64,000 bases of DNA from Mauremys mutica. Taxonomy: Eukaryota > Chordata > Testudines > Geoemydidae. Shown one piece after another: positions 1-9,548 of this stretch. The notes under the pieces were generated by a model. It searched no databases and was not told the origin of the DNA. It was given only the letters and a program-made list of their open reading frames with translations. Each line of letters starts with the position of its first letter. Position 1 is the stretch's first letter. Position numbers and translations under genes: made by a program. Location: NCBI RefSeq assembly GCF_020497125.1, contig NW_025422939.1, forward strand, positions 88,063-152,062. Reading direction: 5' to 3'.

Positions 1-553
1 AGCTTGGAAAAGAGATGACTAAGGGGGGGGGCTAGGATAGAGGTCTATAAAATGATGATGGGTTTGGAGAAAGTAAATAAGGAAGTATCAGAGGGGTAGC
101 CGTGTTAGTCTGGATCTGTAAGGAAGTGCTATTTACTCCTTCTCATAACACAAGAACTAGGGGTCACCCGATGAAATGAATAGGCAGCAGGTTTAAAACA
201 AACCAAAGGAAGTATTTCTTCACCCAACACACAGTCAACCTGGGGAAACTTTGCAAGAGGATGTTGTGAGGGCCAAGACTATAACAGGGTCCACCAAAGA
301 ACTAGATAAGTTGATGGAGGACGGGTCCATCATTGGCTATTAGCCAGGATGGGCAGGGATAGAAAACCATGCTCTTGAAGTGTCCCCAGCCTCTGTTTGC
401 CGGAAGCTGGGAATGGGCGACAGGGAATGGATCGCTTGATGATTCCCTGTTCTGTCAATTCCCTCGTGGGCACCTGGCATTGGCCACTGTGGGAGGACAG
501 GATTCTGGGTTGGCTGGACCATTGGTCTGATCCAGTATGGCCGCTCTTATGAC
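1..553 (+). mobile_element. CR1 LINE 3' fragment
   Basis: The first 120 bases correspond to the end of CR1 ORF2 (the region encoding the conserved [11 protein letters not shown] stretch, here frameshifted). The rest is the CR1 3' region with the diagnostic 'cctggcattggccactgt' text and the final 'ctgatccagtatggccgctctta'. The same family occurs on the minus strand at 51.3-52.2 kb, where its reading frame is still open. It is 5'-truncated by the window edge and interrupted at 87-127 by a tiny Penelope-derived insertion. Confidence 0.85.
87..127 (+). mobile_element. 32-bp Penelope-like micro-insertion with 9-bp target duplication
   Basis: Positions 87-118 match the start of the Penelope-derived fragment at 57,208 (shared text 'atcagaggggtag' and 'gtgttagtctgg'). 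The insert is bracketed by TAAGGAAGT at 78-86 and again at 119-127. Removing 87-127 restores the CR1 text 'aaataaggaagtg...tatttactcc'. An exact flanking duplication means this was an integration event rather than a leftover of a longer element. Confidence 0.65.
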
Positions 554-1280
554 CGATAGAGGGCAGTCCCCACCAGCAATATTTATATTTGGTGCACTGA
601 AAGGGCCAACTTTCCAAAGCTGACCCAAAGGTTTAGTAAAAGTGTTTTGGAGAAAAACACTAACCAGAACAATGCGAATGAAAACTGGGAGGTATTGTTT
701 AAGGAGCTTGTTAGATGGGGCATAAGCCACATTGCCTAATTAGCTGAGCTTGCAATGGCCTTCCACTCAACTGCCTGACATTTCTCCGTCTGCAAATGTG
801 GTACCCATTTTAAAACCTAGATCCAATCAATTACAACATGTCCGGGAAGATTCTAGGCATCAATGATCTGATCATTGGGTTGATGGCGGTGAACAAGAGA
901 TTCTCATAAGGCTCCCTCCCTCCCTCTTCCCAAGAGCCACCCTCATCCTCTCTCCCCTTTCTGCTCCCGCATCCTCTGCAAACTTTCGAAGACAGATGCC
1001 TCGTGATGGCCTTTGCTCGTGGGGATGTTGCCTCTTGGTCACGGTTTCGGCCCTTTTGGGGGGAAGGATGCAGCAGATGGCGTGTGGCGGGGGGAGCCCA
1101 GGGCCTCCCATGGGCTCTGACCCAGGCCATTCTGAGGGCAACACTTTCTACCACCCCGCTATTGTCCTAAGTTCACAGTTTATCACAGGAAGCTCTGACG
1201 GGTGTCAGCTCACTGCTCAGTACCTCTTCTCAGCCGGGCGTGGCATGGCAGCTCTCTCCTTGGGGTGGTAGCTGCCTCTG
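554..1280. other. no recognisable gene
   Basis: Unique-looking DNA with several short ORFs on both strands and no start context, splice signals or homologous domain that I can see. No repeat family recognised. Confidence 0.5.
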
Positions 1281-1289
1281 TTATGCTGA

Positions 1290-1600
1290 CGGATCCAGGT
1301 TGGTGACGCGGTGGTGGGCGGGACTGAACCGGGGACCTCTGGAGCTTAGTGTGTGGGTCTCTACAGCATGAACTAAAAGCCACCCGGCTGTTAGCGAGGG
1401 CTGTATAGAAGACATGTTTTATTGCTCCCTCTAAGTGATCTCGGTGCCACTAGCTGGGACACCCCACCACCCCCTGGAGGTGTGTGGGGGTTACGTACTT
1501 CCCCTAGCTGAGGAAGCGCATCCTGAGCTTCGGAGAGTTCCCAGCTGTAACCCCGGATGACCCCTGTAACAATGCGACCACTCGCAGGACACTATTGAGA
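1290..1600 (-). repeat. tRNA-derived SINE-like sequence
   Basis: On the minus strand, 1375-1300 contains a pol III B-box-like GGTTCAGTCCC preceded by a tRNA-like stretch with an A-box-like segment. The cloverleaf is poor, so this looks like a tRNA-derived SINE head rather than a tRNA gene. The family name is not known to me. Confidence 0.35.
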
Positions 1601-2440
1601 GTATCAATTCAGGATAAATTGCTTGGAGCAGGGCAGTCGCAGCCCGAGGCTGGGTGCCCTTTACTATTAAAGCACATCACAGCAGCCATGCAGAGAGGAC
1701 TTTGGTTTCACCCCACTGGCCAATTGGATGTCATACAAGCAATTCCCTCAGCTATTCCAGTTCCCTTCGATCACCACCAGCCCCGCTCCTTATGGGGATG
1801 AATGGTTATGAAAACCAAAACCCCAGTAAAAGAAAACGGGTTCTCTCAAAGGACCCCAAAGGACCAAGCCCCAGATGCAGGTCAATAGACGAGTCAGATC
1901 TTACCCACAAATCACGCTCTTGCAAATCCTTTAGCGTTGTTATGGAAAAATTGATCCATGTGTTGTGTTTTCAATCAGATCAGCCTGAGGCCTTTTATTG
2001 ATTAGAAGCACGCAGGGGAGAACCGTTATGGAAACGGCCTCCCCAAAGCTGGTTACAGACAGCCTTATAAAGCTTAAAACCACAGTCGTAATATGCAAGT
2101 TACATACATAATTTCCTTATTATTTTGCTAAAAAAATATTGCAAAGTTAATGCTGATTGGAGCAGCAGTAAATTTCTTCCATATTAGGCTTTTCCTGTTA
2201 TTACTTATCTGTTCTATGCGGTTACGTGTTGACAGTAGGGGATATTACCAAACTGTTTTTCAGTCGGGGACTGTTAGGACTTTCCACTGTCTCCTCTGTG
2301 CCCCCCTACTTGGCTTGTCTGGCCGGCCCTGGCAGCTTGACATGAGGCCTGGGCCTACAAGGCCTTGGATAACACTGGATATTCCCTTACAACATCTAAA
2401 ATATAAAGGTTTATTCATAAAAAGAAAGAAATAGAGATGA
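1601..2440. other. no recognisable gene
   Basis: AT-rich intergenic sequence with only short ORFs. Nothing supportable seen. Confidence 0.5.
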
Positions 2441-3110
2441 GAGTTATAAAATTTTTAAAGGAATCAATTACACACAGTAATGGCAAAGTTCTTGGTTCAG
2501 GCTTGTAGCAGTGATGGAATAAAATGCAGGTTCAAATCAAGTCTCTGGAGTCCGTCCACAGCTGGGATGGGTCATTCAGTCCTTTGTCTAGAGCTTCAGT
2601 TTGTAGCAAAGTCCCTCCAGAGACATGAAGCTGCACTGAAAATAAGATGGAGACGAGGCATCAGCCTTTTATAGCCTCTTGCCATGTGGTCTTTGCTTTC
2701 TTTGTCCCAAGGACACTCTATCCAGCACGTGGCATAGAAAAACCTTAGAGTTCTGTCCATAGGCAGGTCCCTGCAGTCCTTGCTGAGTCACAAGGCGTAT
2801 CTGCCTTCTCTCAGTGGGTCGATTGTAGAGCTGATGGTCCTTAATGGGCCATTAAGCAGGCTAGGCAGAACTGACACCAACTTGTCTGGCTGGGGTGTTC
2901 CCCAGAAGCAGAGCACAAGTTTGAAATACGGGCAGCATAGAGCCAATATTCATAACGTCAACAACAAAAATGATACACATCTAGAGATAGCATCATTATA
3001 ATCAGCTAATCAGAACCTCTCCATAGACCTCTTACACGACAACCTTTCTACAATATTCACTGCAAATATAGAACAGCGGTCACAACGGTGATCTATACAG
3101 TTACAGATTA
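2441..3110 (-). repeat. dispersed repeat R1, copy 1
   Basis: This is the reverse complement of a sequence found at 19,140-19,452 plus 23,681-24,030 (split there by a Harbinger transposon). It is also related to 46,090-46,620 and 63,320-63,545. Shared landmarks are a stretch around 'aagaactttgccattactgt', 'cacgtgctggatagagtgtcc' and 'agaaggcagatacgcc'. No coding capacity seen. It could be an old LTR or DNA element; I do not recognise the family. Confidence 0.6.
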
Positions 3111-3127
3111 TGTCAATAACGTCACAG

Positions 3128-3402
3128 GAGGTGACACGGCATCAGTGAGACTGATACTGGAATAGCCTCCAGTTTTGGTGTCCTCGTTTGAAAAAGATGT
3201 TGTGAAATTGGAGCTGGGGCAGCAAAGAGCCACCAAATGTTCTGAGGGCTGGAGAAAAATGCCTTCTAGTGAGCTACTGAAAGAGCTCAACCTGTCCAGC
3301 TTATCAAAAGAAGATTGAAAAGTGACTTCATTGAAGTGCCTTAATGGAGAGAAAGGATTGGGTATTAAAGGGTATTAAAGGTATTTAAAGGGTATTAAAG
3401 GG
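3128..3402 (+). mobile_element. CR1 LINE fragment
   Basis: Near-identical in reverse complement to part of 18,860-19,130 and 62,980-63,290. It contains the CR1 text 'ccttaatggagagaaagg' and ends in four imperfect copies of GGGTATTAAA (3359-3402), a local tandem expansion of the CR1 sequence 'tattaaaggg'. R1 and CR1 are adjacent here in mirror order to 18.6-19.45 kb, so 2.44-3.40 kb is an inverted paralogue of that segment. Confidence 0.75.
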
Positions 3403-3409
3403 CAGCACG

Positions 3410-4250
3410 TAATGGAGGCTCGCGGGGGCTCAGCCTCCCCAAACCTTGCGTCGCCAAGGGGACAGTGGGGCCCATCACTAGGGGCCCTGGCCAAATTAGG
3501 CCCCCCTGGGAAAGTCTCCCCCATGTCGGCCCCAGGGCTGGAGGAGCTCCCACTCCCTGCTACGGCCCGGGGGCTGCAGCAGGGGCACAGAGCTTATCTG
3601 GTCTCGGGGCCGCAGCGGGGCAGGGGTAAAGGAGTGACAGGGTGGGGCCAGTGGGGGAAGGGGTGGAACAGAGGTGACAGTGGGTGGGGCCGTGGGTGGA
3701 AGGGGTGGAAGGGGGCGGAGCCACAGACAGAAGTGGGGGGGGCAGGGTTCCGGTGCTGGGGCCCCCACACTTGTTCTCCCTTTCCCTGGGCTTTGGCATC
3801 ACTAGCCCCTGCTTAGCGAGTAGGGGTCAGTGGTCCCCAAAACGTGGGGCGTGACTCCTAGGGGGACACAGAGGAAGATTGATGGGGGCACCTCAGGGCC
3901 TGAGCCAGCCCCCATGGAGGGCAGGGAGGGAGCCCCACTCAGCCCCACTCTGTCCCAGCTCTTCCCCAACCCCACCCTCAGCCTGGGCCCCTGGCTCCCA
4001 GCCCGGCCTCGACCCCCTGACCCCTGTCCGCACCCCTCTCCCCAGCAAGCAACGGCCTCACTCCCAGCCCCGCTTCTCGACCGCGGCTTCCGAGGGGCCA
4101 CAGCCATGGGTACGAGGGCGCAGTGTGACATGTTTGGGGCCCACTGGGTTAGGGTGACGTCCTCAATCACTTCTCTGCCGTCCAATGAAAGCGATTCCTC
4201 CCCCACCCACCCCTCTGTCAGGACGGCCTAGGTACGTTCCGCTGCCCTTC
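3410..4250. other. GC-rich low-complexity block, no gene
   Basis: G/C-rich with degenerate GGGTGGGG repeats at 3630-3740. Long ORFs on both strands reflect low stop-codon density, not coding. A possible DNA-transposon end ('cagtggtccccaaaac', about 3829) lacks a matching partner that I can find. Confidence 0.4.
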
Positions 4251-4545
4251 ACTCGTACAGGAAGGAGAATAATATTTCATTCCACTCAATGCTAAAGTGA
4301 TTTGTTACCCACCACCATCCCAAACTGGTCATTTTGGGGAAGTGGCCCCATCATGCTGCATAGCTAGGCAGAGTAGGGATGTCTGTGCAAACACGGCCTG
4401 TTCCTGAAGTCTTCCCCCAGCTCCTCACTAGATGTGACGGGGGAGCTCATTCAGCCCCTCCTTACGCTTAGTATTTAAATACTCCTTAGTGGCCCTATCT
4501 CTGCCGGCCTTAGATTTCTCCTCCTGTCACTATCTTAGAAGCTCA

Positions 4546-4627
4546 GATGAGGTGGCTGAGTGGTGAAGGTGATGGACTGCTAATCCATTGTGCTCTGCAC
4601 GCATGGGTTCAAATCCCATCCTCATGG
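4546..4627 (+). tRNA. tRNA-Ser(GCT), possibly decayed
   Basis: An 82-nt class II tRNA. It has acceptor GATGAGG/CCTCATG, D-arm GGTGGCTGAGTGGTGAAGG, anticodon stem-loop ATGGA-CTGCTAA-TCCAT with anticodon GCT, a variable arm with a GTGC/GCAC stem, and T-arm ATGGG-TTCAAAT-CCCAT. G4627 fits the Ser discriminator. Only the first acceptor pair (G4546:G4626) is a mismatch. Vertebrate Ser(GCT) genes carry GACGAGG/CCTCGTC, so the acceptor has changed in a mostly compensated way. It could be a working isodecoder or a young pseudogene. The Ty3 element at 28.2 kb uses a Ser(GCT)-type primer site. Confidence 0.65.
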
Positions 4628-5112
4628 GCTGCATTTAGTCTTCACTCTCCTTTATAGACAACCATCTCCCCCCTTGGTACAATGACAGATCAAACAAGGT
4701 TGCTTCCTGCAAACAAAAACCTTCTCAGAATCTCAACTGCCCCTCCCCCCAACTTGCTTCAAATAAAATGCCTAAATCCCAGATTTCTAAGAAAATTCTC
4801 TAGTCCTGCATTTCTTAGTTTTTATCTCAAAGGGAACAGCCTCATAATCTGCCCCGAACACCCTGGGACCTCCCCAAATAATTAAAATATCCCCAACCTG
4901 AGCAAGGTCACAACAGTGAACCAGAGCTAGTGTCTAGGCCAAGCTGTTCTGAAGGAGACAACTCAACCATTTTCTCTCTGCTTCCCTTGGCAAAGTCTGA
5001 CAGAAAACAAAATTCCCCAAACTGAAAATTTTCTGCTGAAAAACCACTACTAGTCTGTTTGGGGACTTTGGTTTGAATGTACTATTATTATTCTCTTCTG
5101 ATTTCTGAATCA
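4628..5112. other. no recognisable gene
   Basis: AT-rich intergenic sequence between the tRNA-Ser-like gene and the left edge of segmental duplication A. Nothing supportable. Confidence 0.5.
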
Positions 5113-6539
5113 GTTTTGTCATCCAGGTGTATTTCCAGCTGTTGAGTTGTGGGGGAGAGAGGCCAACTCATAATGTCTCAACCCCACCTTTCATAGTTTC
5201 TTCCAACTGGCTGGGAAGTACCTTTGCTAGGATGTGAGTCAAGCAGTGCCCATTGTTGCTGTGCTATCTCGGAGACGTCTGCATTGTACACGGTTCCTGG
5301 GATAGTCCTTGGCAGTGTGGATCCCTTTAATGGGCCAGCAGCGGGTCTGGCTCCTCCATTGTCACACCTGAAAGGCTGGTGGTGGGCATTTCCCAACCTC
5401 ATCTCAGTCACACTCACAGAGCAAAACTTCCCAGCCAATGCTACACACACAATCCAACACAATATTAATGTTCAACAGACCAAGACTTTTGAAATGATAC
5501 CTGACCAGGCAGACTTTGAACAAACTGTATCATCATTGTATGAGATCGGTGAATATGGGGCTTCCAGGGTGCTGCTTTGAGCACAGCGTGCCACACCTGG
5601 GCTGACATTGCAATGGAGACGTACCCTTAGAGTCCATCTCTCCTGGGATAAAGATGGCAGCACGGCTGGCCTGGACCATCTGACGTGGGCTCATGGAGGT
5701 AAAGCTGAGAGGCTAAAAACTGTGGTGCAGATATTTGTGTTCACACTGAAGCCTGGGTTTGGAAACCCTCACCCCTCATGGGGTCTCAGAGGTTGGGCTC
5801 AAGCCCATATGTCTGCCCTGTAATTTTATAGTCTTGCAGCCCAAGCCCCATAACCCTGAGTCAGCTGACCCAGGCTTTGTGACAGGTGCCCTGGGTGTGT
5901 TAATCACAGTGTAGACATAACATTAGGTTACGTCTCCAGTGCAATGAAACACCCATGACTGGCCCGTGTTACATTAATCAGGGTCATGCGGCTTGGGCTG
6001 TAAAGTTGCAGTGTCCGTGTCTCGGCTCAGGCTCAGTCCCCTGCTCCAGGAGCCCAGAAGGTTGGGAGGGAGTTTAGCAAGTGGAAATGGTAAAACCGCA
6101 GGGGAGTAATACCCTGGACTCATGGCATTTCTCCATTGGTCTGTCTGCTCTGGGGCAGGGACAGAAACACGTCCTGCTGCTTTTGTTATTTCAAAGGGCA
6201 GGTCAGGATTTTCATTCTCATACTCGGTGCACAAAACAGGACTCCACCCTCGGCATAAACTAAACGAGCTGCCCACAGATTCTGGCAGCCACAACGAGCA
6301 TTTGGTGTGAGAGCTCAGACCTGCCCCTGTCCCAGAAGGACGGGGTTGTCTGTGAGGGGACTGGACCACTGACCTATCAGCTCCTAACTCCCAAACTTTC
6401 AGTAACTCTATCCTCAGTGCCTGTGAGTGTAATTCAAACCATAAGAAAAACCGCACTAGGCTAGACCGAAGGTCCATCTAGCTCTGAATCTTGTCTTCTG
6501 ACAGTAGCCAATACCAGGTGCCCCAAAAGCAACTCAGTA

Positions 6540-6613
6540 AGGTACCACTGGAACTTGAACCCAGGATCCCCTGTATACAAAACAGTGGTTTTAGCCAGCT
6601 AAGCCATGGTGCC
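6540..6613 (-). tRNA. tRNA-Thr(TGT)-like gene or pseudogene
   Basis: A 74-nt cloverleaf on the minus strand. It has acceptor GGCACCA/TGGTACC with one mismatch (C3:A70), a D-arm GGCTTAGCTGGCTAAA, anticodon stem CTGT/ACAG with loop TTTGTAT (anticodon TGT), T-arm CTGGG-TTCAAGT-TCCAG, and discriminator T. Overall it is closest to the Thr(AGT) family gene at 26,429. The paralogue at 53,699 has anticodon CGT; the difference equals one CpG transition. The shared acceptor mismatch suggests reduced function in both. Confidence 0.55.
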
Positions 6614-7827
6614 TACAGCTGCTGAAGGGATCATGTCTGCACACACCTGACTCTCTGCCAAACTCCATCTAGGCCTGACAAGCTTTGCTTGTGTTTGGAT
6701 TCAGTAAAGCAGAGGAGCAGGGGAAGTTTTACTCCCAAGGTTCTTTGGACAGGTCTACACTACAAAATTAGATCGGTGTAACTACATTACTCAGGGGTGT
6801 AAAAATTTTACCTCCCTAAGCAATGCAGTTATATCAGCCTAACCCCGGTGCAGATAGCGCTGTGCCAACAGGAGGGCTTCTCCCATCAACATAGCTTGGG
6901 GAGGGGCTTGGTTAGTGAAGATGAAGAGAATAGGTGGCCCATGGCTCTTGCATTTGGGGAGGCTGGGTGTGAGCGCTGGAAGCTCCCTGGAAGTGGGGGG
7001 CCCATTGGTGCCCAGACCATGGCACTGCCCCCCACCCTTCTCCTCTCTCTGAGGCCCCACCTGTGCTCCCCCCTTGCTCCTATTTGGCCACTTCCCACCC
7101 CCGCTCTTCCTCTTTGGCTGAGGACGGCTGAGCCACCTTTCGCTCGCTCCTCTCCTCCCCCAAGGCCTTCCTGCCTCCTGCTCGTGCCTCTCCACCCCCT
7201 ACCACAAGGTCTGCCCACCAGCCGCCACCGCTCTGACCCATCCCTGCAACCCACCACGCACACCTCTGTGCCTCTCCCTTGAGACCTGCCCTGCCCACTG
7301 CGCCCACCTCCGAGACCTGCTCTGCCCACCGCTCGAACCTCTCTGCCCCTCCCCTGAGACCCACCCTGTCCACATCTATCTTCGGTCATCTGTTGTTATT
7401 CCATGAAGCATCAAGAATGGAATAAAAAGCTGAGTTTACTCCAGGGTGAGGAAACAAAGAAGCCACCAACCCCCTGGCATTGCTGCTTTAGTTAAAGTGT
7501 TTAGTTAAAACAGCTATTGAATGTCCTCCCTATGCCCCTTGTGTCACCAGAGCACATTCATGCTAGCAGTTCGTGGATGGCAACAGAGAGCAGTGCACTG
7601 TGGGCAACTATCCCACTGTGCAACTGACTGCAGGGTGTTTTGGGAAGGGTTTGCAATGCCTCACGGGCTGGTACAGCATCACATGATGCAGGTTTCTCTA
7701 TCCCACCGTTCCACGAGCACCTTACTAGATTACCAGCTGCTTTTCAACTGCAGCGTGCGTGGCGGGGTAGAGACTGTTTGTGTTCTGGGGAGAGACAGTG
7801 TGTGTACTGGGGAAGAGTGAGTGTGTT

Positions 7828-8158
7828 CACAGAATCATAGAATTCAAGATCAGAAGGGACCATTATGATCATCTAGTCTGACCTCCTGCAAGATGCAGGC
7901 CACATTAGCCGATCTACCCACTCTTTTAGCAAGCGACCCCTGCCCCATGCTTCGGAGGAAGGCGAAAAACCTCCAGGGACACTGCCAATCTGCCCTGGAG
8001 GAAAATTCCTTCCTGACCCCAAATATGGCGGTCAGCTGAACCCCGAGCATGCGGGCAAGACTCTCCAGCCATACCCTCTGAAAAAGGTTAAGAATATCAT
8101 ATCATTGACCCAATTTGACCCAATTAAGTACCAGTTTGGCATTAATTGACCTAGGTAG
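7828..8158 (-). mobile_element. CR1 LINE insertion, copy A only
   Basis: CR1 3' end with the terminal 'cacagaatcatagaatt' octamer motif on the left and typical CR1 3' text ('aattccttcctgaccccaaat') through about 8085. Copy B runs directly from 'gagtgtgtt' to 'gagctaggtaggagcgg' (about 54,985-55,010) with no insert. The right edge carries a doubled 'ctaggtaggag', probably the target duplication. Confidence 0.8.
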
Positions 8159-8167
8159 GAGCTAGGT

Positions 8168-8310
8168 AGGAGCGGATCACTATTATCCCTACTCGAAAGA
8201 GAGAGAAGCTCAGGCTGAGAAAGGAGAATTGACTTCTCTTAGGTCACACAGCCAGTCAGGGGCAGAGTTGGGAATAGGACCCAAAAGCCCTGATTTTCAA
8301 TCTAACCATC
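8168..8310 (-). mobile_element. MIR/CORE-type SINE
   Basis: In reverse complement it reads 'ctgtgtgacctaagagaag', 'ctcagcctgagcttc', 'gggataatagtgatcc', the hallmark central and 3' text of MIR-like SINEs. Homologues sit in the other full-length M modules (34,228-34,735 +, 55,005-55,145 -, 61,310-61,450 -). Confidence 0.7.
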
Positions 8311-8326
8311 GGATCTTGAATTTCAT

Positions 8327-8560
8327 ACACTGAATAACCTGAATAAAGTGCTCACAGATGAGCTCCAGACCAACAACAGTGCACACGAATTATTCAGCAA
8401 GTATTTGAGGAGAACTGCAACATTTGAGAGAATCATGAACTGCTCAGAGACCATTAATGCAGAGAAGCAGCAAAATTCATCAAACATAGAACTGGTTCTG
8501 ACTTATTTCCTTGGTCTTAAAAGAGAACAACAAGGACCTGAGTCTCCTCCCTGTCAATAA
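8327..8560 (+). CDS. conserved short ORF of the M module (unknown)
   Basis: Unidentified 70-codon ORF starting at ATG 8348, with the open frame running from about 8327. It is also open at 55,184-55,396 (+), 61,455-61,706 (+) and, reversed, 33,981-34,211 (-), always ending at the same TAA. The predicted peptide has the motif SDELQTNNS near its start and FSKYLRRTA in the middle; it looks helical and charged, with no domain I recognise. In copies 3 and 5 the frame begins exactly after a good splice acceptor (TTGAATTTCAG); here the acceptor reads TTTCATA. Differences between copies include amino-acid changes (for example ML versus TF, K versus Q), so coding constraint is unproven. It could be the terminal exon of an unknown gene carried by a repeat. 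Confidence 0.3.
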   Translation, partial: TLNNLNKVLTDELQTNNSAHELFSKYLRRTATFERIMNCSETINAEKQQNSSNIELVLTYFLGLKREQQGPESPPCQ

Positions 8561-8979
8561 CCCCCTGGTCAGCCAATCAGGGTAGAGACTGAGGATTCTC
8601 ACCAGAGAACCCAAAGGATGGGCCAGGTCACTGGTGGGGATCACTGCCCGAGCACTATTTCAGCCCCACATTTTTGGGTGGACCTCCCACAGTGGGAGCT
8701 GCAGAGCACTCCCCCGCAACACACACACACACACCCCTACCTCCTGGTGTTGGGAGGAGAACAGGAAAAAGGACAAAAGAAGCAAGAGACAAAGAGAAAG
8801 GAGGGAGGGATGGATGGAGGAAAAGGTGAAACAAAAAGGACAAACCCTAATCTCCCCAATGATTCTAAGGGACAAAATCCCAGGTGCGCAATAAAATTCT
8901 GCCTCCTTAAGCTCGTGTTTTCCATGCCTAGAATTCAACTCTCACCAGATGGATCAGACTGAAAAGGTTTCAAACCTCC

Positions 8980-9300
8980 AGGAGGCTCTTACCTTCTAAA
9001 CAGGGATGGCTGTTTTCTAGTAAAATCACTAAAAGGGAAGGAGGAAACTCAAAAGAGGTTCCTCCTGGCGCTCACGTCCGTGAACCCGAATACTCTCTCA
9101 GTCCTCAAAGAGAGACCTGGAGAAGGAGACTTGCTGAAGCAAAGCCACAGGGGTCTCTGAGGTTTCCCTGGCCCCTCGCCCCTGTCCTGCCTGGCTGATG
9201 TCAGCATCTCTCTTTGAGGTCACCACCTCCCCACCACCTTGGACCAATAGTCTGAGGTCCTGCCAAAGGCCTTTGGGATGTCGCTGCCACACGCCTCCCT
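8980..9300 (-). promoter_or_regulatory. promoter-like block of M module
   Basis: On the minus strand this block carries a CCAAT box ('ctattggtcc'), CRE-like TGACATCA, and TGACCTCA. It then opens a short ORF starting MLTSARQDRG in other copies and runs into a splice-acceptor-like CTTCCCTTTTAG. The same order is found in copies 2, 3, 4, 5 and 6. Promoter activity is inference from motif order only. Confidence 0.3.
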
Positions 9301-9548
9301 TGCTGTGCCAATGTCCTGCCCCAGGCCAGGCACTCTGGAGGTTTGAGCTACTCCCTGTGGATCACCCCACTCAAGGAGTGTTTGTTCTAGGCAGCAAGCC
9401 GGCTAGACAGGAAAACCTCAGACGCTGCTCCCAATGCTACACTCAGTTTGCCAGAAATTAGTCGACTTTATGGTCAGAAGAGACCATTAGAGCATCTAAT
9501 CTGACCCCCTGCATATCACAGGCCCCCTGTATGACACAAGAGCTACTT

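Larger units (their letters stand above)
8159..9541 (+). repeat. M module, copy 1 (exon-type core)
   Basis: Order: MIR/CORE-type SINE on the minus strand (about 8165-8310); a conserved ORF on the plus strand (8327-8560); a short CA tract (8719-8734, about 8 repeats); the GAATTC-containing block; an exon-like core flanked by splice-like signals on the minus strand (about 8995-9040); a promoter-like block with CCAAT ('ggaccaatag'); and a short CR1 3' end (9470-9541). Other copies: 17,830 (+), 32,820-34,735 (-), 55,000 (+), 61,305 (+), 63,546 (-). Confidence 0.75.

Noticed and set aside
1290..1375. Functional tRNA gene near 1.3 kb
   Set aside because: Only the B-box region is convincing; stems do not pair as a cloverleaf.
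3412..4231. Overlapping 130-codon ORFs on both strands
   Set aside because: GC-rich low-complexity DNA with few stops; no domain, splice or codon-bias support.
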